Shown here: positions 22,626 to 28,581 of the stretch, one piece after another
Layout: each line of letters opens with the position of its first letter
Position numbering within the stretch: position 1 is the first letter of the stretch
Source of the DNA: a virus
Virus record (IMG/VR): IMGVR_UViG_3300032163_000078
Coordinates: 1 to 28,581 of that record
DNA length: 28,581 nt
Reading direction: 5' to 3' (one strand)
Position numbers and translations under genes: made by a program
Notes under the pieces: model-generated
Told to the model about the DNA's origin: nothing
The model's input: the letters and a program-made list of their open reading frames with translations, nothing else
Databases searched by the model: none

Positions 22626-24005
22626 TTATTTTTTAACTCCGAATTTATTTTTAATTAATCTTAGTATCTCCTTCGAGTACTTCCCGGCTCCGTGATAGTT
22701 TACGGCTTGAGCGAAGCCCTCGGCTGCGAATTCATCTATACTTTTTTCGGCATAATCTGAAATAAAATTTATGGACTTTCTCCAGCCACCCGGATGCTGG
22801 GCCTTAAGCGATCTCATTTCTGAGAGGTACTCGTTACGTAACTTCCTCATATCGGCGACGAAGGGATCCGAGTCCGGGCCAGCGAAGGCGTCGCGTCTAA
22901 AATATACTCCGGTTAGGGCGTGTGAAAATTCGTGATCGATAATACTCTCGGCCGTAATAGCGCCGACCGGATTAACGCCGTTAGCAGTCATACGTACTAA
23001 GCTTGCGCCAATCTCCTTAGGATTATTAAAGCGCGTACTAAAGGCGATCATACCGGAGTTAGCTGAAGCGAAAGTAGTACGCCTTCTCTCGTGTGAGTAG
23101 TAGATCAGTTTTCCGAAGCCCGGCCCCTCGGTTTGAGCGAATTCAGCCTTAAGTTGTGTGAGTCGCTCGTTTACCATATTAAGAGCCTGTATATTTAACT
23201 TACTAAAGTTTTCTCGGATACCCAAAAACTCTTTAGCATAATCTACGGCCTCGGCTACAGTCTTAGCCGGCTTAAAGGATACGTTAGGTAGCGCCGTCGT
23301 AGAGATCTCGGCCAATACCGTCGGAGTTTTAGGAATACGCGGAGCCCAGGGCGCCTTAGGAGGAGGCTCAGGAGTTACGACGCCGGTAGTAACGGCCCCA
23401 GTTTCTGCGCTCTCGACCGGTAACCATTTATGATGACAGTTATAGCCGCCGCCGAAGTAGAGTACCGATAATCCTTGACCGTTATCGAGCGAGTTTATTT
23501 CCTCAAGTGAATATACTTTGCCCAGGTGTAATTTACAAAAATCTCTCTGAGCTCCTGGCCCGGAATACTTAAAGTATTTTAAATCCGCGGCCTTAGCGTC
23601 CTCAAAAGTTTTAGCCCTATTGATAGCAGCGTTACCGGTATGAGCCAGGGTACGAGCGATCGACGCCTTTACTCCGATCCGATCCCTAAGCCGATCGGAT
23701 AGTTCCTGAGTCGTAGCTTGTTTCTTAAGCGCGTTACGTACTTCGTACTCAATATCGGCGTTGAGAGTTTCTGTAAGATGAGCGAAGTCTTTAAGTATTA
23801 CGCGCGAGATTTCTCTTAGCGCCTTGGTATCAGATAACGACCTGAGCTCGATAAAAAGTTTTTTCTGTAACTTCTCGAGAAATTTTCTCTCCTCATCGGT
23901 GATTGCCCGGGATACTTGTAAAGTATTAGTGCTGCCTCTACCTATGAGTGCGGTAATCTCTTTCTCTAAATTTTCGAGGTATTCCCTTGTTAGATTGAAA
24001 TTCAT
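22626..24005 (-). CDS. Mu F-like minor head protein fused to zinc-metallopeptidase domain
   Basis: 459 residues. Residues about 1-195 are the Mu F/SPP1 gp7 head-morphogenesis domain, including IARTLAHTGNAAINRAKTFE (116-135), FCKLHLGKVYSLEEI (156-170) and YNCHHKWLPV (188-197). A Pro-rich linker follows (TPEPPPKAPWAPRIPKTP). Residues about 245-459 carry HEFSH (His358, Glu359, His362) and EFAAEGFA (Glu425/Glu429), a gluzincin-type zinc peptidase pattern. Mu F proteins with C-terminal toxin domains are known from temperate phages, so this is probably an effector carried or ejected with the genome. Unusually it is in the early leftward operon, convergent with the portal operon. Confidence 0.85.
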   Translation of the reverse strand: MNFNLTREYLENLEKEITALIGRGSTNTLQVSRAITDEERKFLEKLQKKLFIELRSLSDTKALREISRVILKDFAHLTETLNADIEYEVRNALKKQATTQELSDRLRDRIGVKASIARTLAHTGNAAINRAKTFEDAKAADLKYFKYSGPGAQRDFCKLHLGKVYSLEEINSLDNGQGLSVLYFGGGYNCHHKWLPVESAETGAVTTGVVTPEPPPKAPWAPRIPKTPTVLAEISTTALPNVSFKPAKTVAEAVDYAKEFLGIRENFSKLNIQALNMVNERLTQLKAEFAQTEGPGFGKLIYYSHERRRTTFASANSGMIAFSTRFNNPKEIGASLVRMTANGVNPVGAITAESIIDHEFSHALTGVYFRRDAFAGPDSDPFVADMRKLRNEYLSEMRSLKAQHPGGWRKSINFISDYAEKSIDEFAAEGFAQAVNYHGAGKYSKEILRLIKNKFGVKK

Positions 24006-24006
24006 A

Positions 24007-24240
24007 TTAGTAACTCTCCATCAGTTTAATAAACAAATCGAGTTTGACAGGTTGAGTTTTCAAATTAGAATTTTTTAATTTATGAATCTGTACCACTTGC
24101 GTAATAGTGTCGAAAAATATACGGCACTCAGTACAGTATTGCCGGCGATAATCGATAAACGGTTTCGGAGGTGTTAGCGTTTCGCCTCTAACAGTACGTA
24201 CGACTCTTAAATTACCCGAGGAACAGCGGGGGCACTCCAT
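24007..24240 (-). CDS. Zinc-ribbon protein, possible transcription factor (77 aa)
   Basis: 77 residues with a four-Cys ribbon: MECPRCSSGNLRVVRTVR (Cys3, Cys6) and RRQYCTECRIFFDT (Cys36, Cys39). The arrangement resembles the NrdR zinc ribbon and the Ogr/Delta-type late activators. The C-terminal part is basic. It stands one base before the Mu F gene and after SSB. No late promoter of consensus type is visible, so this is a candidate late activator, but NrdR-like or packaging roles are not excluded. Confidence 0.65.
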   Translation of the reverse strand: MECPRCSSGNLRVVRTVRGETLTPPKPFIDYRRQYCTECRIFFDTITQVVQIHKLKNSNLKTQPVKLDLFIKLMESY

Positions 24241-24261
24241 AATTTTTTATCCTTCCTATTT

Positions 24262-24696
24262 TTAAAAGGGTAGGTCGTCCTTTTCACTCGCGCCAGCTGT
24301 CAGCTGAGGCGCCTCCCCACTCCGGGGCGTTGACTGATCCAGCTCGCTTACGCTTGCGCCTTTACTACCGTCGAGCATAAGAAGCTTTTGTATTACGATT
24401 TCTGTAACGTAACGTTTGACTCCGTTTTTATCGTCGTAGCTTCGCGTATGGATCGAGCCGTCGACATAAACCAAGGAGCCCTTCTTAAGATACTGAGCGC
24501 AGATCTCGGCCAGCTTTCCCCAGGCCTGTATATTGTGCCAATCCGTACGCTCTTGCTTTTTGCCGTCCTCATCCTTCCACTCTTCACCGGTAGCGATTGA
24601 AAATACAGCGACCGCTTTACCGGAGGTCAAATACCTAAGCTCAGGATCTTTACCGAGGTGTCCGATTAATTCTACCTTGTTTAGTGATCTACTCAT
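24262..24696 (-). CDS. ssb: Single-stranded DNA-binding protein
   Basis: 144 residues with the OB-fold SSB pattern: NKVELIGHLGKDPELRYL, GKAVAVFSIATGEEWKDEDG, RTDWHNIQAWGKLAEICAQY, LVYVDGSIHTRSYDDKNG, and the acidic tip DDLPF that binds partner proteins. Complete family length. It would coat the 3' strands made by the exonuclease and work with RecT. ATGA overlap with the nuclease gene before it. Confidence 0.95.
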   Translation of the reverse strand: MSRSLNKVELIGHLGKDPELRYLTSGKAVAVFSIATGEEWKDEDGKKQERTDWHNIQAWGKLAEICAQYLKKGSLVYVDGSIHTRSYDDKNGVKRYVTEIVIQKLLMLDGSKGASVSELDQSTPRSGEAPQLTAGASEKDDLPF

Positions 24697-25043
24697 TTGT
24701 TATCTCCTTGCCACAAATTATCTATCCCAAACAATTTTAAATAATCGTTAATAAAATTTTTAGATATAGCCGCACTTGAAGAATATCGTAGTACGCGCCA
24801 ACCTTCGACTGTAGCCCTGTTATATTTTTCGCAGTCCTTAGTAAACCCAGCTCCTCTGGTATGGCGTCCGTTTATGAAAACTCCGCCTTCGAACTCGACA
24901 GCGATTTTATTAATTCTATCGGCGAGATCAAAGCGCCATTTTCGATCACGTACGAATTGAAACTCAGCCGTGAAGATATTTTGGATATTCGCTCCGGCGA
25001 GAAGCGACTTAACAAGCACCTCGCTATTGATTATAAAGCTCAT
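24693..25043 (-). CDS. DUF559-like / phage endonuclease-fold protein
   Basis: 116 residues. FDLADRINKIAVEFEGGVF contains a restriction-endonuclease-like D...ExE pattern (D around 38-41, Glu49/Glu51), followed by GRHTRGAGFTKDCEKYNRAT and GWRVLRYSS. This is the common small phage nuclease that resembles Vsr and DUF559. Probably a Holliday-junction or branched-DNA nuclease. Lies before SSB in the recombination part of the operon. Which substrate it cuts is not visible. Confidence 0.75.
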   Translation of the reverse strand: MSFIINSEVLVKSLLAGANIQNIFTAEFQFVRDRKWRFDLADRINKIAVEFEGGVFINGRHTRGAGFTKDCEKYNRATVEGWRVLRYSSSAAISKNFINDYLKLFGIDNLWQGDNK

Positions 25044-25103
25044 GGATGAGTTTCCTTTCCAATAATTTTATACCGTAATTAAATATTTTTATTTTCATTT
25101 CTT

Positions 25104-25280
25104 TTACCCTTGTGCTAAATTATAAAATCTATCTTTCATTGGTATGTTTAACTGTTGTTCAAGTTCAAACAATTCTTCTTCTGCTATCAAAGAAACTGTT
25201 TCCCCACAACCGATACAATAATCTTCATACACTGTTTCTCCAGCTAATTTATGAATATGTTTTTTCTGAAACAATTTCAT
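25104..25280 (-). CDS. Small CxxC protein (58 aa)
   Basis: 58 residues, ATG at 25280 with AGGAG five bases before it and ATGA overlap with the HNH gene. MKLFQKKHIHKLAGETVYED, then YCIGCGETVSLIAEEELFEL, and ending FYNLAQG. One CxxC pair only. It lies in the AT-rich island and uses A/T-ending codons such as AAA, TTT and GAA, unlike most of the phage. Not recognised. Confidence 0.68.
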   Translation of the reverse strand: MKLFQKKHIHKLAGETVYEDYCIGCGETVSLIAEEELFELEQQLNIPMKDRFYNLAQG

Positions 25281-25666
25281 TTCTTCTCCTCAAGTTTTTT
25301 AACTACGTTTTGTAGATATATTTTTATCGCTGGTAGAAAAGATTTATAAATACCCGAACACATCGCCTCTAATTCTTGATACCGTTTCTTGCCCAATTTC
25401 TTCTTAACTAATTTCTCAACCAAATGTTTTTTGCCTTGAACATGGGCAATGTAAAAATGCTCGCCTTTTGTCAAACATATACCGTTATCAAGTTCATACC
25501 GTAATCTATAATTTGATTTCCCAAAAATATGATGTGCATTCAGTGATTCATTTTTGCCAGAATATTCAGATTTGTTACCAGCTCTATATTTCACAATCTT
25601 TGACCATAATTCATCACAGTCTTTTTTAAGGTTTGGTTTTGGAAACAGTTTGTTTTTTTTTCTCAT
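25277..25666 (-). CDS. NinG/HNH-like endonuclease
   Basis: 129 residues from ATG 25666, chosen because AAGGAG precedes it and TAATG overlaps the previous stop. LWSKIVKYRAGNK, LNAHHIFGKSNYRLRYELDN and GICLTKGEHFYIAH give the order of a lambda NinG-type HNH domain. The catalytic AHH is present. The usual zinc Cys pairs are replaced (SEYSGK for CxxC, and LTKGEH for LCxxHH), a variant in which activity may be altered. NinG-like proteins help phage recombination. AT-rich composition suggests recent acquisition. Confidence 0.78.
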   Translation of the reverse strand: MRKKNKLFPKPNLKKDCDELWSKIVKYRAGNKSEYSGKNESLNAHHIFGKSNYRLRYELDNGICLTKGEHFYIAHVQGKKHLVEKLVKKKLGKKRYQELEAMCSGIYKSFLPAIKIYLQNVVKKLEEKK

Positions 25667-25917
25667 TAACACTCCTTCCATTCTCCATTAGTTATATATC
25701 CGTGTATAGTTGTTGCTTTCCCCTCATTGTGTGCTGTTATTAAAATTGATGGTGTTACTGTAATTGTATTGTCTGGATTTTCAACAACTGTATGATTCTT
25801 AAGATTGCCAATACCACACCGAGGGTAATATAACAACCATGTCCCGCCTTCCGTTCTCCAATAACAGATTATAGTTTCATCTAATTCTGCATAACCCTTT
25901 ATTCTTGTTGCTTTCAT
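25666..25917 (-). CDS. DUF6527-like small protein (83 aa)
   Basis: 83 residues. The C-terminal TPSILITAHNEGKATTIHGY, then ITNGEWKEC recalls the phage DUF6527 pattern (PS...CH.FI.DG), weakly. GTWLLYYPRCGIGNL is near the middle. AAGGAG seven bases before the start. AT-rich, in the island at 25.1-26.3 kb. Function unknown. Confidence 0.65.
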   Translation of the reverse strand: MKATRIKGYAELDETIICYWRTEGGTWLLYYPRCGIGNLKNHTVVENPDNTITVTPSILITAHNEGKATTIHGYITNGEWKEC

Positions 25918-25928
25918 TTCTTATCTCC

Positions 25929-26009
25929 TTATGGAATTGTTTCACAATCTGCACAAATGTTGAATTTTCTATTGTGCCACCGTCCACATCCACTACACCA
26001 ATCCCTCAT
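25929..26009 (-). CDS. Tiny zinc-ribbon ORF (26 aa)
   Basis: An ATG at 26009, seven bases after GGAG, opens 26 codons to TAA at 25931-25929. The product, MRDWCSGCGRWHN then RKFNICADCETIP, holds CxxC-x11-CxxC, a complete minimal zinc ribbon. It overlaps the end of the coiled-coil gene, and the Shine-Dalgarno site of the next gene follows directly. The four spaced cysteines and good ribosome site argue against chance, but its length makes it uncertain. Confidence 0.55.
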   Translation of the reverse strand: MRDWCSGCGRWHNRKFNICADCETIP

Positions 26010-26283
26010 TCTCTTTCTCCAATTCCTCGATACGCTGTTGAAGCATATTATTTGTGAAAACAGCCGCGTCCATATCTGAATGCGACGGATTATCTTTTAA
26101 AATATTCTCTAATTCCTCGATACTCTGTTGTTGGTTTAGCATGGCCGAACTTTGGCTCACAACAGATTTCTTTAATCCCTCATTCTCCTTTTGGATGTCG
26201 GAAACAATATCAGCAACATAATCATTAACATATTCATTAATTAATTTGCCAACTTCTAACTTAAATTCTTCTTCTCTGGTCAT
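25993..26283 (-). CDS. Coiled-coil protein (96 aa)
   Basis: 96 residues, helical and charged, with repeats of ELE/QRIEELEKENEGL type and NQQQSIEELENILKDN. AAAGG precedes the ATG. First gene of the AT-rich island, after a 148-bp gap. Its product is probably an elongated dimer. No recognised function. Confidence 0.65.
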   Translation of the reverse strand: MTREEEFKLEVGKLINEYVNDYVADIVSDIQKENEGLKKSVVSQSSAMLNQQQSIEELENILKDNPSHSDMDAAVFTNNMLQQRIEELEKENEGLV

Positions 26284-26431
26284 TTCTTTACCTTTTTTTA
26301 AGGCGGGTATTAATAGGACTTACAACTTTTAGTTTTTAATTAAAGCCGGCTGCTTAACCGCCGAAAACAACCGGCCCGATTTCAATACGCGCTGGCTAAT
26401 TAGACCGGCAGCGCGCGCCCGGATTGAACTA
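26284..26431. other. Non-coding structured gap at edge of AT-rich island
   Basis: 148 bases with no convincing frame. It contains CGCGCTG (26388-26394) and its exact complement (26409-26415) around CTAATTAG, and several CCGGC motifs. No T run follows in either direction. It marks the border between the phage-like genes at 26.4 kb onward and the AT-rich cassette, so it may hold a junction scar, a leader or a regulatory RNA. Confidence 0.5.
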
Positions 26432-26821
26432 TTAACTTTTGGGTTTTCTCGGTTTGCGTTTCTTTTTTCCGTTAGCTTCTTGGAATTCGAGTTCGCCTTG
26501 TAACTCGTCGGCTGTCATTATGTCGACGTCAACTACTTCTTTGGTATCGCGGCGTATAATTGTTTTCTGCCCTGGCTCAGGTTCTCCTAAACGTATTTCG
26601 CACTCGACGTCTCGGTATTCGTAACCGTTACTGATACCAGTAGCGTATTTTGATACGTTGGCTTTAGAGAGTGCGATCTTAGCCGCGAAGTCGCTCATAG
26701 CGGATTTTTTAGCTTCCTCAAGCTCGCGTGTGTTTTTAGTTTCGTTCGCCAAAAGCTGGGCTGTATTTTTAAGCTCTTTTTCTGAGAACGTATATTTTAG
26801 GTATTGTGATGTAACTTTCAT
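26432..26821 (-). CDS. Early helical protein (129 aa)
   Basis: 129 residues: an N-terminal coiled coil (FSEKELKNTAQLLANETKNT, then RELEEAKKSAMSDFAAKIAL), a short beta part (YEYRDVECEIRLGEPEPGQK) and a very basic tail ending GKKKRKPRKPKS. AGGAG precedes the start. Similar small proteins follow replication genes in many phages. The basic tail suggests nucleic-acid contact. Function unknown. Confidence 0.7.
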   Translation of the reverse strand: MKVTSQYLKYTFSEKELKNTAQLLANETKNTRELEEAKKSAMSDFAAKIALSKANVSKYATGISNGYEYRDVECEIRLGEPEPGQKTIIRRDTKEVVDVDIMTADELQGELEFQEANGKKKRKPRKPKS

Positions 26822-26860
26822 TTTTGTTACTCCTCTTAGTTTTGTTTTATAGTTTGTGGA

Positions 26861-27574
26861 TTATTTATTAAGGTATCCTCCGCCTGAGGTACGTCGTACC
26901 GGCTCCTCTGATCGAGTCGCTGTAAAGTCAGTCGAAGCCCTGGATATCCATAGGCCGGCAGCTGCTCTCCATTTTTTCATAGGATTTTTACCTACCTTCC
27001 AGCCGTTAGCTTCGTAGTAGGAAAAGAATTTAGCAGCCTCTTTTTGATTAGATCGCTTCTCGTAGAAGTATTTAACTACGTTCTCGTAGATCGGAGGGAT
27101 AGAGTTATCAACATTTTGAGCGGGTGTACTCTCTCTTATTTTATTCTTTATTCTTATCATTCTTGTTATTGGTTCGTTGTTACTCCGTTCATCGTTCCGT
27201 TCATCGTTCCGTTCATCATAGTTAGCTGGATTTTGATAAACGTCGTAATTACATACTGTTATAAGTGTTCCCCAAGCGTTGCTCACAACCTTAATCATAC
27301 CCCTGCTTCGTAACCAGTTCATAGCATACCTCACAGCTTCTTCACCATATCGCTCAAAACGGAAGCCTACTTTCCATTTTAACCCATCTCGAATACCATT
27401 TTGCGACCTAAAACATTGCCCGCGCTTAACTATAAAGCCTGCGTACTTTTTCTCTTTGTGATTAGCTGATCGGATTAAATATTCCCAAACTTCCCTTGTG
27501 CAGGGTGAGGCAATTGCTATTTCGCTCTCTTGAATTTTACGCGCCTTGATGTAATATCCGCCTTTAATTCTCAT
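26861..27574 (-). CDS. Replication initiator-like protein
   Basis: 237 residues with the layout of phage O/DnaD-type initiators: an N-terminal winged-helix-like part (REVWEYLIRSANHKEKKYAG, GEEAVRYAMNWLRSRGMIKV, GTLITVCNYDVYQ), an Asn/Asp/Glu/Arg repeat (DERNDERNDERS, about residues 120-131) and a C-terminal helix pair (IYENVVKYFYEKRSNQKEAA, FFSYYEANGWKVGKNPMKKW). It would bind the origin and load a host helicase. A 12-bp direct repeat and an AT-rich tract lie inside the gene, as in lambda O. Start overlaps the previous gene by 11 bases. Confidence 0.75.
   Translation of the reverse strand: MRIKGGYYIKARKIQESEIAIASPCTREVWEYLIRSANHKEKKYAGFIVKRGQCFRSQNGIRDGLKWKVGFRFERYGEEAVRYAMNWLRSRGMIKVVSNAWGTLITVCNYDVYQNPANYDERNDERNDERSNNEPITRMIRIKNKIRESTPAQNVDNSIPPIYENVVKYFYEKRSNQKEAAKFFSYYEANGWKVGKNPMKKWRAAAGLWISRASTDFTATRSEEPVRRTSGGGYLNK
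27184..27219. repeat. Iteron-like 12-bp repeats inside the initiator gene
   Basis: Three adjacent copies of TCCGTTCATCGT (the third ends CAT) at 27184-27195, 27196-27207 and 27208-27219, next to an AT-rich tract at about 27130-27180. Repeats plus AT-rich DNA inside an initiator gene are the form of the lambda origin. They also encode the DERN repeat, so a pure protein-level expansion is the alternative. Confidence 0.6.
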
Positions 27575-28016
27575 TACTTACCCTCTCAGCTCCGAGTTTA
27601 TCCTGTAAAGCTTCTACTACCGGGTGATCGAATAGGTGAGCCTGCTCCATACTCGCTTGGATAGAGCGAGTACTTCTTATAACTTTATCGATTGCATTTC
27701 TACGGTCAACGAGGTGAGCGATTACCTCTACCCATTCCCCTGCGCCTTTTACGTACCAATAACCTTTAGAGTTTGAACCGATAGGGTGTAGATCGTTCCT
27801 AAGGCTGTTTACTATTGCCCGGATATCGATATCGGTAATTGAGTAGCCGTAAATCTTAAGGTACCGATCGCAAATAGTCTGTGCCGAGATAGGGTTCTTC
27901 TGTGTTACGGTTTTTCGCTCTCGAGCGCTTTTTAGATCTGACAGGAGTTTCGCCTTAACAGGTATAAGCCGTTCCGGCAGGCGCGATCCGCTTGTGGTAT
28001 TAAATCCGCCTGGCAT
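27564..28016 (-). CDS. Winged-helix-like DNA-binding protein
   Basis: 150 residues. ISAQTICDRYLKIYGYSITD, IDIRAIVNSLRNDLHPIGSN and GYWYVKGAGEWVEVIAHLVD resemble the small winged-helix proteins found before phage initiators. The C-terminal helix is charged. Upstream of, and overlapping, the initiator-like gene. Possibly an origin or promoter binder. The fold is inferred from pattern only. Confidence 0.68.
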   Translation of the reverse strand: MPGGFNTTSGSRLPERLIPVKAKLLSDLKSARERKTVTQKNPISAQTICDRYLKIYGYSITDIDIRAIVNSLRNDLHPIGSNSKGYWYVKGAGEWVEVIAHLVDRRNAIDKVIRSTRSIQASMEQAHLFDHPVVEALQDKLGAERVSNEN

Positions 28017-28017
28017 A

Positions 28018-28221
28018 TTAACGACCCCCGCTGCCGCAGAAACGCGGGCCCACGCCGTCGGCAGCTCTCTGGCGTAGCTCTACTTCGCAGCTCGCGCATA
28101 CCTTATAGCCGGTAGGTACGTAAGCAGTTAAACAGCTCTCGCATTTATTTTTTAACTCATTAGCGACGATACGCTCCTCGCGCATACGCCTATACTCTTC
28201 TCTGTCGAATTCGATTGCCAT
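28018..28221 (-). CDS. Zinc-ribbon protein (67 aa)
   Basis: 67 residues with CxxC at Cys27/Cys30 (KCESC) and Cys42/Cys45 (VCASC), spaced by 11. N-terminal half is charged helix (DREEYRRMREERIVANELKN). First gene after an intrinsic terminator-like hairpin in the same operon. Its start is 18 bases from that hairpin's T tract. A role in RNA polymerase contact or antitermination is possible given its place, but unproved. Confidence 0.68.
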   Translation of the reverse strand: MAIEFDREEYRRMREERIVANELKNKCESCLTAYVPTGYKVCASCEVELRQRAADGVGPRFCGSGGR

Positions 28222-28236
28222 ATTGAAAACTTTATA

Positions 28237-28277
28237 ATTTTAAAAATACTCCCCGCTGGTACACTATCAGCGGGGAG
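28237..28277 (-). terminator. Rho-independent terminator-like hairpin inside early operon
   Basis: On the minus strand CTCCCCGCTG pairs exactly with CAGCGGGGAG (arms 28277-28268 and 28258-28249) across a 9-base loop, followed by TATTTTTAAAATT. A 10-bp GC-rich stem plus T tract is a textbook intrinsic terminator for leftward transcription. It lies 6 bases after the 63-residue gene and before the zinc-ribbon gene, yet no promoter is obvious after it. Confidence 0.82.
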
Positions 28278-28283
28278 GGTTAA

Positions 28284-28475
28284 TCAGTTAAGGTAATTTT
28301 CTATAGGCTCGAGCTTGGTAGGATCTGAGATAGCCAGCTCATATTTAAAGCCCTTGCCGAGTTTATCACGTAGCTTTTTTACAATTTTGTTTATAGGATA
28401 GCGCTTAGGACTCCAGGCTATCTGTAGCGACTTTGAAAAATCAGCGCTCCAAAAAGTATAGACTTGAGTTGCCAT
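28284..28475 (-). CDS. Small early protein (63 aa) after recT
   Basis: 63 residues: MATQVYTFWSADFSKSLQIA, then KRYPINKIVKKLRDKLGKGF and ISDPTKLEPIENYLN. Basic middle, likely one alpha/beta unit. On the circle its ATG overlaps the recT stop (TAATG), which supports the join. It is the last gene before the hairpin. Not recognised. Confidence 0.7.
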   Translation of the reverse strand: MATQVYTFWSADFSKSLQIAWSPKRYPINKIVKKLRDKLGKGFKYELAISDPTKLEPIENYLN

Positions 28476-28581
28476 TATACGGCAACTCCCTTCTTAGCTG
28501 CTGGGGCCTCTGATTTCGCGCCGTCCTTCGGTTCAGTGGCCTTAACTTCGTCGGCCTGGTTAGGTAATACCTCAGCCTCTA
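28455..28581. repeat. Terminal overlap, right copy (includes recT 3' end)
   Basis: Same 127 bases as 1-127. It contains the last 107 bases of recT (28475-28581, minus strand), which is the same gene as 21-932 and must not be counted twice. Confidence 0.93.

Noticed and set aside
24388-24600. Rightward frame opposite ssb
   Set aside because: Antisense of a well-recognised SSB gene, with no ribosome site.
27184-27219. CRISPR-like array
   Set aside because: The repeats are 12 bp, adjacent without spacers, and lie inside a coding frame.

Overview
The window is the complete genome of a small temperate siphovirus-like phage, assembled as a circle. The first 127 bases are repeated exactly as the last 127, so the unit genome is 28,454 bp, and one leftward operon runs across the join (recT, then a 63-residue gene). 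The host is a bacterium that uses Shine-Dalgarno sites, because most starts follow AGGAG or GGAG. Four short secreted proteins have signal peptides ending near Ala/Gly-Gln, and small proteins contain repeated DTVRV strings. Both are common in Bacteroidota/Chlorobiota/Ignavibacteria relatives, but host assignment is only a guess. The attachment core is the 3' part of an elongator tRNA-Met (CAT).

Layout. (1) 2690-2881 and leftward through 21, across the join and on to about 22430: early operon, starting at a strong promoter with an operator inside it. It encodes a Cro-like protein, a Glu-rich protein, small membrane proteins, a YqaJ-type exonuclease, RecT, zinc-ribbon proteins, a winged-helix protein, a replication initiator-like protein with internal repeats, an AT-rich cassette with a NinG/HNH-like protein, a DUF559-like nuclease, SSB, a zinc ribbon, and finally a Mu F-like head protein fused to a zinc-metallopeptidase domain plus a 64-residue Cys protein. 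A hairpin with a T tract lies inside this operon. (2) 3004-4153, rightward: lysogeny module with a CI-like repressor, a two-helix membrane protein, attP (arm repeats plus tRNA-Met 3' end) and only the C-terminal catalytic part of a tyrosine integrase. (3) 18129 leftward to 4150: scaffold, major capsid protein, holin/endolysin/spanin-like cassette, tail tube, tail assembly chaperone with a -1 frameshift product, Ig-like protein, tape measure, tail tip and fibre genes, and at the end four genes with Sec signal peptides. (4) 18245 rightward to 22443: gp36/gp37-like connector and completion proteins, small and large terminase, DUF935 portal and a gpG-like protein. Regions 3 and 4 diverge from a 115-bp control region that contains a perfect 10-bp inverted repeat.

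How it fits together. The head proteins are Mu-like (DUF935 portal, Mu F, gpG, gp36/gp37), the tail looks non-contractile, and DNA metabolism is of the RecT/YqaJ/SSB recombination type. No polymerase, helicase or primase is seen, so replication probably recruits host proteins through the initiator-like gene. The strongest points for follow-up are the Mu F-metallopeptidase fusion (polymorphic-toxin architecture), which lies outside the head operon on the opposite strand; the loss of most of the integrase at the edge of the tRNA core; the unannotated frameshift product; a non-AUG start for the tape measure; and the Sec-signal tail cassette. No stretch over 300 bases lacks a gene.
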